Made by a program: the position numbers and the translations under genes
Shown here: positions 18,348 through 26,848 of the stretch, piece after piece
How the letters are laid out: every line of letters begins with the position of its first letter
Position numbering within the stretch: the first letter of the stretch is position 1
From: Nocardiopsis algeriensis
GTDB lineage: Bacteria; Actinomycetota; Actinomycetes; Streptosporangiales; Streptosporangiaceae
Length of the DNA stretch: 64,000 nt
Assembly: GCF_014203695.1 (NCBI RefSeq)
Contig: NZ_JACHJO010000004.1
Coordinates: 248,001 to 312,000 of the forward strand
Direction: 5' to 3'
The notes under the pieces: model-generated
The model's database searches: none
Told to the model about the DNA's origin: nothing
The model's input: the letters and a program-made list of their open reading frames with translations, nothing else

Positions 18348-19807
18348 GGGTTGACTCCTTGCTGGTCGTGGCCGTCGGCTCCGTCGCCGCGGCCGGGGTG
18401 GATGTCGGTTCGGAGAGCGTCTGCCAGCCGCTCGGCCTCCCGGCCGGCGTCGGCGATGCACGCGGGGATGCCCACGCCGCCGTAGGCCGCGCCGCACACC
18501 CCCAGTCCGGGGTGGCGGGTCAGGGCGGTGCGCACCCGCTCGACCCGGCCGGTGTGGCCGACCGCGTACTGGGGCAGGCCGTCGGTCCATCGGGTGACCC
18601 TGGTCTCCACGGGGCTTCCCGACAGGCCGGTGACCGTCGCCAGGTCGGCCAGGGCCACCGCGGCCAGGTCCTCGTCGGAGCGCTCCAGCACCCCGGACTC
18701 GCCGTGGCGGCCGATGGAGCAGCGCAGCAGGACCAGGTCCTGTCCGGGAGCCGTGCGGGCGAGCTCCTCGCCCAGCCACGGCCACTTGTTGCTGGAGAAG
18801 GTGGCGGCCTTGACGGTGAGCCCCTCCCCCGCCGGAACGAGGAACCCGGTCCCCGAGGGCGGCTCCGGGAAGGCCGACGCCGGCAGGGCGAAGGTCACCA
18901 GTGCCATCGAGGCGTACTCGATGCCGCCCAGTTCGCGGGCGGCCTCGGGCACGTGCTCGGAGAGCAGGCGGGCCGCCTCGGGGGCGGGGCAGGCCAGCAG
19001 GACCGCGTCGGCCTCCAGCGGGCCGCCGTCCGTGCGGACCCGCCAGCCCTGGGGGCGGCGCTCCAGGGAGAGCACGCGGGTGCCGGTACGCACGCGCCCG
19101 CCCAGGCGCTCGGCCAGGGCCAGGGGCAGGGAGGCGATGCCGCCGCGCAGTGAGGCGAACACCGGGCCCTTCCCCTTGGCGGGCGTCCCCTTCTCCAGGG
19201 AGGCGCGGACCGCGCGCATCAGCGAGCGGTCGCGGCGCGCCATCGGGGCGATCTGGGGCAGGGTGGCGTCGAGGGAGAGCAGGTCGGCCCGACCCGCGTA
19301 GACACCGCCCAGGAGCGGCTCGACGAGGCGTTCGACGACCTGGCGTCCCATGCGGATGCCGATGTAGGAGGCCACGGGGAGGTCGCCGCGTACGGGGGTG
19401 CGCGGCCACACCAGGTCCAGGGCGGCGCGCAGGGTGCCGGCGGGCGAGAGCACCCCGCTGCGGGCGAGGGCGGCCAGGTCGCCGGGCACGCCCATGAGCT
19501 GGCCCTGGGGCAGGGAGCGGATCCGGCCGCGGCTGTAGACGGAGGCCGATCCCGGCCCGGGGTGCACGACCCGCTCCTCCAGCCCCAGCTCGGAGATCAG
19601 CCCGAGCGCCTCGGGACGGCGGGCGAGGACAGACTCGGCCCCGGAGTCGACGGGCACGCCGGCCACCGGTGAGGCCTGCATCTTGCCGCCGGGGGTGTCG
19701 GCGGCCTCGACCACCGTGACGGCGGCGCCCAGGGCGTCGAGGCGGAGGGCGGCGGTCAGGCCGGAGATACCGCCTCCGACCACGACGACGTGCGGTGCTT
19801 CAGGCAT
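18344..19807 (-). CDS. hemY: Coproporphyrinogen/protoporphyrinogen oxidase (FAD)
   Basis: 487 residues from the ATG at 19807; a further ATG at 19840 is possible. The N terminus [18 protein letters not shown] is the FAD Rossmann motif and [13 protein letters not shown] and [16 protein letters not shown] are oxidase landmarks. In actinobacteria this HemY/HemG-named protein oxidises coproporphyrinogen III to coproporphyrin III (also called CgoX), which fits the coupled hemQ. It is probably membrane-associated. Overlap with hemQ is four bases (GTGA). The ferrochelatase gene is not in the window. Use of protoporphyrinogen in vitro is possible for this family. Confidence 0.93.
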   Translation of the reverse strand: MPEAPHVVVVGGGISGLTAALRLDALGAAVTVVEAADTPGGKMQASPVAGVPVDSGAESVLARRPEALGLISELGLEERVVHPGPGSASVYSRGRIRSLPQGQLMGVPGDLAALARSGVLSPAGTLRAALDLVWPRTPVRGDLPVASYIGIRMGRQVVERLVEPLLGGVYAGRADLLSLDATLPQIAPMARRDRSLMRAVRASLEKGTPAKGKGPVFASLRGGIASLPLALAERLGGRVRTGTRVLSLERRPQGWRVRTDGGPLEADAVLLACPAPEAARLLSEHVPEAARELGGIEYASMALVTFALPASAFPEPPSGTGFLVPAGEGLTVKAATFSSNKWPWLGEELARTAPGQDLVLLRCSIGRHGESGVLERSDEDLAAVALADLATVTGLSGSPVETRVTRWTDGLPQYAVGHTGRVERVRTALTRHPGLGVCGAAYGGVGIPACIADAGREAERLADALRTDIHPGRGDGADGHDQQGVNP

Positions 19808-20011
19808 GCTCCCAGCTTCCCAGATGGCGTGGGTCACCATGCGCCACCGTCCCTGTGAGATGTGTCGGTTCCCTCCCAGGATCGGCGGCCCGGCACGCCG
19901 AGCGCACCGGGAACGTCCTCCCCGACCAGGGACTTTGGTCCCTTTTTCGGCGTTGTGGTGTCGTTATCCGGCCTCCGCAACGGCGGTCGGCGGCACGGCG
20001 TCGAAGAGTGC

Positions 20012-21025
20012 ATGACTATCTCAGCGGTCCCCCCTGCACGGCGTGTCGCCGGAGCGGTGTTCGCCACGGTCCTGGCGGCCCTCCTCACAGCGTCCTGCGC
20101 CGCCCCGCACGACATGGCGGAGTTCTCGGGAGAGGCCTCCCAGGAGACGGCCCGGACCTCGGAGGACCGTCCCGCGGCGGTCGCTCCTGAGGCCGGCGGA
20201 ACCGAGGCCGGCGGAACCGAGGCCGGCGAACCCGGGGCCGACGGGTCCGCGGCCTCCCTGGACGCCGGAACCGCCGCTTCCGAACGCAGCCTCGTCCACA
20301 CCGCGAGCATGACGGTCCGGGTGGAGGACGTGGAGGAGGCCGGCGAGGCCGCCCGGGAGCTGGTCCTGGAGGCGGGCGGCTACATCGCCGAGGAATCGGT
20401 CTCCACCCCCGCGAACGGCGCCCCCGCCGCGTCCATGACGCTGCGCGTGCCCGCCGGCGGCTACGAGGAGGCGCTGGTCTCCCTGGCCGACCTCGGCGAC
20501 CGCTCGTACCTGGACCGCTCGGTGCAGGACGTCACCGAGGAGGTGGCCGACGTCGAGAGCCGGATCGAGTCGACCGAGACGGCCCTGGAGACGCTGCGGG
20601 GCTACCTGGAGGAGGCACAGGACGTCGACGACCTGCTGCGGGTGGAGGAGGAGATCCAGACCCGCCAGGCGGAACTGGAGGCGTTCCAGGCCCGTCGCGA
20701 CGCACTCGGGAACCAGACGTCGTACTCGACGGTGTATCTGGAGCTGGTGCCGCCGCAGACCTACGTCGAGCCCGCCGAGGAGGGCATCGGCTTCCTCGGC
20801 GGCCTGGAGCGCGGGTGGCAGGCGCTGGTGCGGGTCGTCCAGGGCGTCGCGGTGGCCGCGGGCTGGCTGCTGCCCTTCGCCGCAGTGATCGCGCTGCCGG
20901 CCGCCGGCGCGCTGTGGTGGCTGCGCAGGCGCCGGGCCGCCCGCCGGCGCGCCGCGGCCGCCCCGCCTCCCGCGGCGGAGGAGGCCGGCGGAACCGGGGC
21001 CTCCGGGGAGGGGCCGAACTCCTGA
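20012..21025 (+). CDS. DUF4349 lipoprotein with coiled coil
   Basis: 337 residues. A signal peptide ends in a lipobox-like LLTASC (C29), so the protein is probably lipid-anchored outside the membrane. After a Glu/Gly/Ala-rich linker, residues 90-260 form a DUF4349 domain: LVHTASMTVRVEDVEEAGEA, MTLRVPAGGYEEAL and a coiled coil around DVESRIESTETALETLRGYL. A transmembrane helix at about 280-305 and a basic tail end it. DUF4349 proteins are widespread and uncharacterised; some sit near envelope-stress genes. It is flanked by the haem genes, all on the other strand. Confidence 0.85.
   Translation: MTISAVPPARRVAGAVFATVLAALLTASCAAPHDMAEFSGEASQETARTSEDRPAAVAPEAGGTEAGGTEAGEPGADGSAASLDAGTAASERSLVHTASMTVRVEDVEEAGEAARELVLEAGGYIAEESVSTPANGAPAASMTLRVPAGGYEEALVSLADLGDRSYLDRSVQDVTEEVADVESRIESTETALETLRGYLEEAQDVDDLLRVEEEIQTRQAELEAFQARRDALGNQTSYSTVYLELVPPQTYVEPAEEGIGFLGGLERGWQALVRVVQGVAVAAGWLLPFAAVIALPAAGALWWLRRRRAARRRAAAAPPPAAEEAGGTGASGEGPNS
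20189..20233 (+). repeat. 15-base tandem repeat inside the DUF4349 gene
   Basis: Two exact and one altered copy of GAGGCCGGCGGAACC encode the linker EAGGT-EAGGT-EAGEP. It can expand or contract in frame, changing linker length. Confidence 0.8.
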
Positions 21026-21036
21026 CCCCGCGGGAA

Positions 21037-21074
21037 CGCGAGCGGCGCCCGTCCGGGGACGGGCGCCGCTCGCG
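21037..21074. terminator. Bidirectional terminator between DUF4349 gene and hemE
   Basis: A perfect 17-bp stem (21037-21053 with 21058-21074) with a four-base loop stands between convergent stops at 21025 and 21092. Confidence 0.88.
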
Positions 21075-21091
21075 CGTGTACGGAGAACCGG

Positions 21092-22123
21092 TCAGACGGC
21101 GGTCTCCTCGTGGACGAACTCGGTCAGGCGCTGGAGCATGTCCGGGTCGGTGGCGGGCAGCACACCGTGGCCCAGGTTGAAGATGTGCCCGTCGGCGGCC
21201 CGGCCCCGGGACAGGATGTCGCGTGTGCGCTCGGCGACGACCTCCCAGGGCGCGAACAGGGTCGCCGGGTCCAGGTTCCCCTGCAGCGCGGTGCCGGGAC
21301 GGACGCGCTGGGCGGCCTTGTCCAGCGGGATCCGCCAGTCGACACCGACCACGTCGGCGCCCGCCTCCCCGAGCAGGCCCAGCAGTTCGCCGGTTCCCAC
21401 GCCGAAGTGGATGCGCGGAACCTCGTACTCCTCCAGCTGGGAGAAGATCCAGGAGGAGTAGGGCAGGACGGAGGCGCGGTAGTCCTCGGCACCGAGCGCG
21501 CCGACCCAGGAGTCGAACAGCTGGACCGCACTGGCCCCGGCCTCGATCTGGGTACGCAGGAACCCGAGCGTGATGGCCGACAGGCGGCGCATCAGCTCGT
21601 CCCACAGCTCGGGCTCGCCGTACATGAGCGCCTTGGTGTGCTCGTGGTTCTTGGACGGCCCGCCCTCGATGAGGTAGGAGGCCAGGGTGAACGGCGCTCC
21701 GGCGAAGCCGATGAGCGGCTTGTCCCCCAGCTCTCCGACCAACTGGCCGACGGCCTCGGTCACGAACCCGAGATCGTCGGGCTCGATCTCGCGCAACCGC
21801 TTGATGCCGGCCGCGTCGCGGATCGGGTCGGCGACGACGGGGCCGACCCCCGGTTTGATGTCGAGGTCGATCCCGATGGCCTTGAGCGGCACGACGATGT
21901 CGCTGAAGAAGATCGCGGCGTCGACGTCGTAGCGGCGCACGGGCTGCATCGTGATCTCGGTGACCATGTCGGGGCGCGTGCACGACTCCAGCATGGGCAC
22001 GTCGGCGCGGACCCTGCGGTACTCGGGCAGGGAGCGCCCGGCCTGGCGCATGAACCACACCGGCGTGTGGGGCACGGGCAGGCGCCGGCAGGCGCGAAGG
22101 AACGGAGAATCTTGGAGAGTCAC
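21092..22123 (-). CDS. hemE: Uroporphyrinogen decarboxylase
   Basis: 343 residues from a GTG at 22123, which has no well-spaced ribosome site; a leaderless start is possible. It removes four carboxyl groups from uroporphyrinogen III to make coproporphyrinogen III, the substrate of the oxidase encoded 1.3 kb downstream. Both family signatures are present: PVWFMRQAGRSLPEYR and GFAGAPFTLASYLIEGG. FNLGHGVLPATDPD closes the active-site region. It is divergent from the DUF3000 gene across 272 bases that contain no evident hairpin. Length is normal. Confidence 0.94.
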   Translation of the reverse strand: MTLQDSPFLRACRRLPVPHTPVWFMRQAGRSLPEYRRVRADVPMLESCTRPDMVTEITMQPVRRYDVDAAIFFSDIVVPLKAIGIDLDIKPGVGPVVADPIRDAAGIKRLREIEPDDLGFVTEAVGQLVGELGDKPLIGFAGAPFTLASYLIEGGPSKNHEHTKALMYGEPELWDELMRRLSAITLGFLRTQIEAGASAVQLFDSWVGALGAEDYRASVLPYSSWIFSQLEEYEVPRIHFGVGTGELLGLLGEAGADVVGVDWRIPLDKAAQRVRPGTALQGNLDPATLFAPWEVVAERTRDILSRGRAADGHIFNLGHGVLPATDPDMLQRLTEFVHEETAV

Positions 22124-22395
22124 CCTTCGATCGTGCCATGTCCTGCGGGGTACTGCCGAGCGGGGCGCACGGACGGGACCTCCGCACGGCACCCGCGGGC
22201 GACCGCCGATCCCTGGAGCGGTTCCAAGATCATCACAAAACACCGACACGCCGGGGAAACTGCACCCCCCTGCGCGCCACTCGTGCCACGGTCGTCTGCG
22301 TGCCCACCCTCTCGCCCGCGGCAGGGAGCAGGCGCACGCCTCTGCACGCCCCGCCCGCACGCGGCCACCACTCAACGAAGGCTGACTTTTCCACC

Positions 22396-22971
22396 ATGCC
22401 CGATTCCGGTAGTGCCGAGGACGCCCGCGAGACGTTCCGGCGAGCGATCGAGGCCCTGCACGAACCCTCCACCCGACCGGAGATCACCGTCCGGGAGATT
22501 CCCGCCCCCCAGAGGTTGGCGCCCCTGTCCGCCGCGGTGTCGGCGGAGGTGACCGTCCACGGCGAGGAGATCGCCTGGGGCCGTCTCATCGTGCTCTACG
22601 ATCCCGAGGGCACACGCGACTGGCCCGGTCCCTTCCGGATGGTCTGCCAGGTCAACTCCGACCTGGAGACCGACATCGCCACCGACCCCATGCTCGGGCC
22701 GGTGGCCTGGAGCTGGCTGACCGACGCCCTGGAGTCGCACGGCGCCGTGCACCACACCCTGAGCGGCACGGTCACCCGCGCCACCACGGAGGGGTTCGGA
22801 ACCAAGGCGGGAGAGGGCTCCAGCACGGAGGTGGAGATGCGTGCGTCGTGGACACCACAGGACGCGGACCTGTCGGGCCACGTCGGCGCGTGGCTGGCGC
22901 TCCTGGCCTCGGCTTCGGGACTGCCCCCTGCGGACGTGGCCGACATCACGGGCCGGCGCGTACGACCCTGA
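22396..22971 (+). CDS. DUF3000 protein
   Basis: 191 residues from the ATG at 22396. Actinobacteria-specific DUF3000 proteins have this pattern: FRRAIEALHEPSTRPEI, RLAPLSAAVSAEV, WGRLIVLYDPEG and WSWLTDALE. Function unknown. The gene is almost always beside RNase D, and often hemE, as here, so it may belong to the same RNA or haem housekeeping set. It is soluble and acidic, without recognisable catalytic residues. The gap to the RNase D gene is 70 bases. Confidence 0.88.
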   Translation: MPDSGSAEDARETFRRAIEALHEPSTRPEITVREIPAPQRLAPLSAAVSAEVTVHGEEIAWGRLIVLYDPEGTRDWPGPFRMVCQVNSDLETDIATDPMLGPVAWSWLTDALESHGAVHHTLSGTVTRATTEGFGTKAGEGSSTEVEMRASWTPQDADLSGHVGAWLALLASASGLPPADVADITGRRVRP

Positions 22972-23041
22972 GCCCCGGCGCCGGGTGTCCCGGCCCCGGG
23001 CCGCTTCCGCGTCCGGTTCCCGCAGCGCATACCGTAGTGGT

Positions 23042-24301
23042 GTGGCGAACGCGTTGAACTCGAAGACAGAATCCCGTGGACCGGACGACGACGCCGAGCG
23101 GGCGCCGCTGCTGAAGGAACCGAGCGAGGGACTGCCGGAGGTCACCTCCGACGCCGCAGCCCTGGCCGGGGTGACCGCGGCCTTCGCCGCCGGAACCGGT
23201 CCGGTGGCGGTCGACGCCGAGCGCGCCTCGGGCTACCGGTACGGCCAGCGCGCCTACCTGGTCCAGCTGCGCCGCGAGGGTGCGGGATCGGCACTCGTCG
23301 ACCCCGTCGCCTGCCCCGATCTGAGCGGGCTCAGCAGTGCACTGAGCGGTACCGAGATGGTGCTGCACGCCGCCCACCAGGACCTGCCGTGCCTGACCGA
23401 GCTCCACCTGCGCCCCGACCGCCTGTTCGACACCGAGCTGGCGGGTCGGCTGCTGGGCTACCAGCGGGTGGGACTCGGGTTCATGGTCGAGCGGATGCTC
23501 CACGTGCGGCTCGCCAAGGAGCACTCGGCGGTGGACTGGTCGCAGCGCCCCCTGCCCGAGGAATGGCTGCGCTACGCCGCCCTCGACGTGGAGATCCTCA
23601 TCGACCTGCGCGACGCCCTGGAGGCGGAGCTGGAGGAGTCGGGAAAGCTGGAGTGGGCCAGGGAGGAGTTCGACTCGATCCTGGCCGCGCCCCCCAAGGA
23701 GCCCCGCCCCGACCCGTGGCGGCGCACCTCGGGGATCCACCGGGTGCGCAACCAGCGCTCGCTGGCCGCCGTGCGCGAGCTCTGGTACGAGCGCGACCGC
23801 ATCGCGCAGGAGAAGGACGTCTCCCCTGGGCGGGTACTGCCCGACGCCGCGATCGTGGAGGCCGCCACGGCCATGCCGCGCACCGCGGCGGAGCTCTCCA
23901 GGATCCGGCAGTTCGGCATCAAGCTGGCCCGGCGCTACCCGGCGACGTGGCTCAAGGCGGTCAACCGGGCACGGGAGATGCCGCCGGAGGAGCTGCCGCG
24001 GCCCAACGCCCCCGGTGACGGACCGCCGCCGGTGAACCGCTGGGCCGACCGTGCTCCGGACGCGGCCTGCCGCCTGGAGGCGGTGCGGACGGCGGTGACG
24101 GGGATCGCCGAGGACGTGGTGATGCCGACCGAGAACCTGCTGCTGCCCGACACGGTGCGGCGGCTGGCCTGGGCACCGCCCGCAACGGTGGATCCCGACT
24201 CGGTGGGCGAGTTCCTGCGCGAGCGGGGTGCACGGGAGTGGCAGATCGGACTGACCGCCCTTCCCCTGGCCACCGCACTGCGCGCGGCCGCGGAAACGTG
24301 A
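23042..24301 (+). CDS. rnd: Ribonuclease D (DEDDy exonuclease with HRDC domain)
   Basis: 419 residues from a GTG at 23042. The exonuclease domain (about 33-200) has all three motifs: D58 and E60 (VDAERASG), D114 (AAHQDL) and Y178 with D182 (YAALD). An HRDC domain follows at about 238-305 (AAVRELWYERDRIAQEKD, PDAAIVEAA), and residues 320-419 form a second helical region as in other actinobacterial forms. It trims 3' ends of tRNA precursors and other stable RNA. It follows DUF3000 and is probably co-transcribed with it. Confidence 0.92.
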   Translation: MANALNSKTESRGPDDDAERAPLLKEPSEGLPEVTSDAAALAGVTAAFAAGTGPVAVDAERASGYRYGQRAYLVQLRREGAGSALVDPVACPDLSGLSSALSGTEMVLHAAHQDLPCLTELHLRPDRLFDTELAGRLLGYQRVGLGFMVERMLHVRLAKEHSAVDWSQRPLPEEWLRYAALDVEILIDLRDALEAELEESGKLEWAREEFDSILAAPPKEPRPDPWRRTSGIHRVRNQRSLAAVRELWYERDRIAQEKDVSPGRVLPDAAIVEAATAMPRTAAELSRIRQFGIKLARRYPATWLKAVNRAREMPPEELPRPNAPGDGPPPVNRWADRAPDAACRLEAVRTAVTGIAEDVVMPTENLLLPDTVRRLAWAPPATVDPDSVGEFLRERGAREWQIGLTALPLATALRAAAET

Positions 24302-24335
24302 CTTTTTACCCTCTCGCCAACGGAACACACAGAAC

Positions 24336-24406
24336 GTGACGCAAATCACTATCTGCCCCTGTGCCGAAGTCCTGTTCTAGGGCACGATGCCCGTTTAAGT
24401 TATAGA
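24336..24406 (+). promoter_or_regulatory. CRP-like site and promoter region before the TPR gene
   Basis: GTGACGCAAATCAC at 24336-24349 is a perfect GTGA-N6-TCAC core of the CRP/FNR family. Downstream lie an inverted repeat GGGCA-CGA-TGCCC at 24380-24392 and TATAGA at 24401-24406, a possible -10 with no good -35. The patch is clearly richer in A+T than its flanks. Activation by a CRP-like protein is inferred from the sequence alone. Confidence 0.5.
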
Positions 24407-24493
24407 ACTGTGCCCTTGGATTGCGGGCACTCTCGATGTCTACGGGTGACGGACCGCCGGCTCCCCCGCCGGGGTCCACGATCAGGGAAAGTG

Positions 24494-25483
24494 GTGAGAC
24501 TGCTGTCGTTCTGGCGTGCTCTGCTGCGCGAAACCGGCTTGACGCGTGCGGGCAGGGCCGGGTCCGCCGAGGTCGCCGCTCCCGCGGAGAACCTCGTCCA
24601 GGAGAGGGAACCGGCGCTGGTCCCCGTCCCCACCGGCGCCCCGGTCCCCGGGGCGCCGGCCGAGGAGACCGCCGCCGCTCCCGTCCCCTCCCCCGTCCCG
24701 GTCCCCACTGCGGGGATGAGAGCCTCCTCCCTGGAACGGACGCTGCAGTCACTGGTGGAGCGACTGGGTACCGAGCATCCGGACACGATCACCGCGCGCA
24801 ACAACCTCGCCACCAAGTACGCCCAGATGGGACGTCGGCAGGCCGCGGTGCAGCAGTTCGAACTGGCCCTGGAGGAGGCCCGGGCGGTCTTCGGCGAGGA
24901 GCACCCCCGCACGGAGATCATCCGCGAGAACCTGGCCTGGGCCTACGAGGACGCCGAGCGCCCCGAGGACGCCGCCGCCCAGTGGGAGATCCTGCTGCGC
25001 GAGCGCGAGGGGCAGTTCGGCAGCGCCGACGAGGACACCGTGGAGGCGCGCACCCGCCTGGCCCTGTGCTACCGCCGGTGCGGCCGCCTGGATGCGGCCA
25101 TCGCCCACTACCAGCGGGCCGTCGAGGACACCCGGTCCACCGAGCAGCGTGACGACCTGCGGCTGGGTCTCAGCGTGGCGCAGAGCCTGGCGGGGCGCCA
25201 CGACGACGCCATCGGCCAGCTGCGCATGGTCCTGGCGGGGCGGCGCCGACGGATGGGCAAGGGGCACCTGGACACGCTCAAGGTGCACCACCGGCTGGGG
25301 CGCGCCTACACGCAGGCGGGACGGGGCGAGGAGGCGGTGGAGACGCTGCGCGACGCCTATCGGACAGCGCTGGGTTCCTCAGGCGACCCCGAGGTGCGGC
25401 GCCTGACGCTGCGGCTGCGCCGCGACCTGGCGGGCGCCTACAACGCGGTGGGACGCCACCGCGAGGCCAACGCCCTTCTCTGA
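24494..25483 (+). CDS. Tetratricopeptide-repeat protein
   Basis: 329 residues from the second of two adjacent GTG codons (24494; AGGG six bases upstream). After a basic start and a Pro/Val/Ala-rich linker (to about 75), residues 78-325 consist of about six TPR units of the kinesin-light-chain kind, for example HPDTITARNNLATKYAQMGR and VHHRLGRAYTQAGRGEEAVE. Such arrays bind peptides or partner proteins. No enzymatic domain or signal peptide is evident. It has its own promoter region and terminator. Partner unknown. Confidence 0.8.
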   Translation: MRLLSFWRALLRETGLTRAGRAGSAEVAAPAENLVQEREPALVPVPTGAPVPGAPAEETAAAPVPSPVPVPTAGMRASSLERTLQSLVERLGTEHPDTITARNNLATKYAQMGRRQAAVQQFELALEEARAVFGEEHPRTEIIRENLAWAYEDAERPEDAAAQWEILLREREGQFGSADEDTVEARTRLALCYRRCGRLDAAIAHYQRAVEDTRSTEQRDDLRLGLSVAQSLAGRHDDAIGQLRMVLAGRRRRMGKGHLDTLKVHHRLGRAYTQAGRGEEAVETLRDAYRTALGSSGDPEVRRLTLRLRRDLAGAYNAVGRHREANALL

Positions 25484-25510
25484 GAGCGGCTGCGACCCCC
25501 TGAACACCCC

Positions 25511-25542
25511 GAGGCGGGGCCCGGTGCACCGGGCCCCGCCTC
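25511..25542 (+). terminator. Hairpin terminator after the TPR gene
   Basis: A 32-base perfect palindrome: 14-bp stem (25511-25524 with 25529-25542) with loop TGCA, 27 bases after the stop. Confidence 0.85.
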
Positions 25543-25648
25543 GCACATCGTGGCCCGATCGTGGTCCGCGTCTCGGTCGCGGAATTTGTTACTGGCGAGT
25601 AGCATGAACCTGACCATCCATCGCACCCCTTGAGAAGGAGGGGCCATC

Positions 25649-26848
25649 GTGCCGCGAACTGCCCGCGATGTCGTGTTTGTCGACGGGGCCCGCACCCCGT
25701 TCGGCAAGTCTGGCAAGGGCCTCTACGCCGAGACGCGCGCCGACGACCTCGTCGTACGCGTCATCCGCGAACTGATGCGCCGCAACCCGGGCCTGCCGCC
25801 CGAGCGCATCGACGAGGTCGCCATCGCCGCCACCACCCAGATCGGCGACCAGGGCCTGACGATCGGGCGCAGCGCCGCGATCCTCGCCGGGCTGCCCAAG
25901 AGCGTTCCCGGCTACGCCATCGACCGCATGTGCGCGGGCGCCCTGACCGCGGTGACCACCGCGGGCGCGGGCATCGCCTTCGGCGCCTACGACGTGGTGA
26001 TCGCCGGCGGCGTGGAGCACATGGGCCGCCACCCGATGGGCGAGGGCGTGGACCCCAACCCCCGCTTCCTCACCGAGAAGCTGGTCGACCCGTCCGCCCT
26101 GGTCATGGGCAACACGGCGGAGAACCTGCACGACCGCTACCCGGGCATCACCAAGGAGCGCGCCGACGCCTACGCGGTGCGCAGCCAGGAGAAGGTCGCC
26201 AAGGCCTACGCCGACGGCAAGATCCAGCCCGACCTCGTCGAGGTCCTGGTCCGCTCCGCCGAGCAGGGCTACGGCCTGGCCACCAAGGACGAGCCGCCGC
26301 GGCCCGGCACCGACATGAAGACCCTCGCGGGTCTGAAGACCCCCTTCCGCGCGCACGGCAACGTGACCCCCGGCAACGCCGCGGGCCTCAACGACGGTGC
26401 CACCGGTGCGATCCTCGCCGCCGAGGAGACCGCGGCCGAGCTGGGTCTGGACGCCCGGATGCGCCTGGTGGACTTCTCCTTCGCGGGTGTGGAGCCCGAG
26501 GTCATGGGCGTGGGCCCGGTCCCGGCCACCGAGAAGCTGCTCGCCCGCCAGGGCATGGGCATGGACAACATCGGCCTCATCGAGATCAACGAGGCCTTCG
26601 CCGTGCAGGTGCTCGCCTTCCTCGAGCACTTCGGCATCGCCGACGACGACGCCCGCGTCAACCCGTGGGGCGGCGCCATCGCCCTCGGCCACCCGCTGGC
26701 CTCCTCCGGCGTGCGCCTGATGATGCAGCTGGCCCGCCAGTTCGCCGAGCGCCCCGACGTCCGCTACGGCATCACCACCATGTGCGTCGGCATGGGCATG
26801 GGCGGCACCGTCCTGTGGGAGAACACCAACTACGAGGGGGGCAAGTGA
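25649..26848 (+). CDS. fadA: Acetyl-CoA acyltransferase (thiolase)
   Basis: 399 residues from a GTG at 25649 preceded by AAGGAGGGG. It cleaves 3-ketoacyl-CoA in beta-oxidation. The catalytic set is complete: nucleophile C95 (DRMCAGALT), H348 (ALGHP) and C379 (MCVGMGMGG), with INEAFAVQ between. It overlaps the next gene by four bases (GTGA), giving a two-subunit fatty-acid oxidation complex. The upstream intergenic region contains a weak A+T patch around 25575 that may be the promoter. A biosynthetic thiolase is less likely in this context. Confidence 0.94.
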   Translation: MPRTARDVVFVDGARTPFGKSGKGLYAETRADDLVVRVIRELMRRNPGLPPERIDEVAIAATTQIGDQGLTIGRSAAILAGLPKSVPGYAIDRMCAGALTAVTTAGAGIAFGAYDVVIAGGVEHMGRHPMGEGVDPNPRFLTEKLVDPSALVMGNTAENLHDRYPGITKERADAYAVRSQEKVAKAYADGKIQPDLVEVLVRSAEQGYGLATKDEPPRPGTDMKTLAGLKTPFRAHGNVTPGNAAGLNDGATGAILAAEETAAELGLDARMRLVDFSFAGVEPEVMGVGPVPATEKLLARQGMGMDNIGLIEINEAFAVQVLAFLEHFGIADDDARVNPWGGAIALGHPLASSGVRLMMQLARQFAERPDVRYGITTMCVGMGMGGTVLWENTNYEGGK

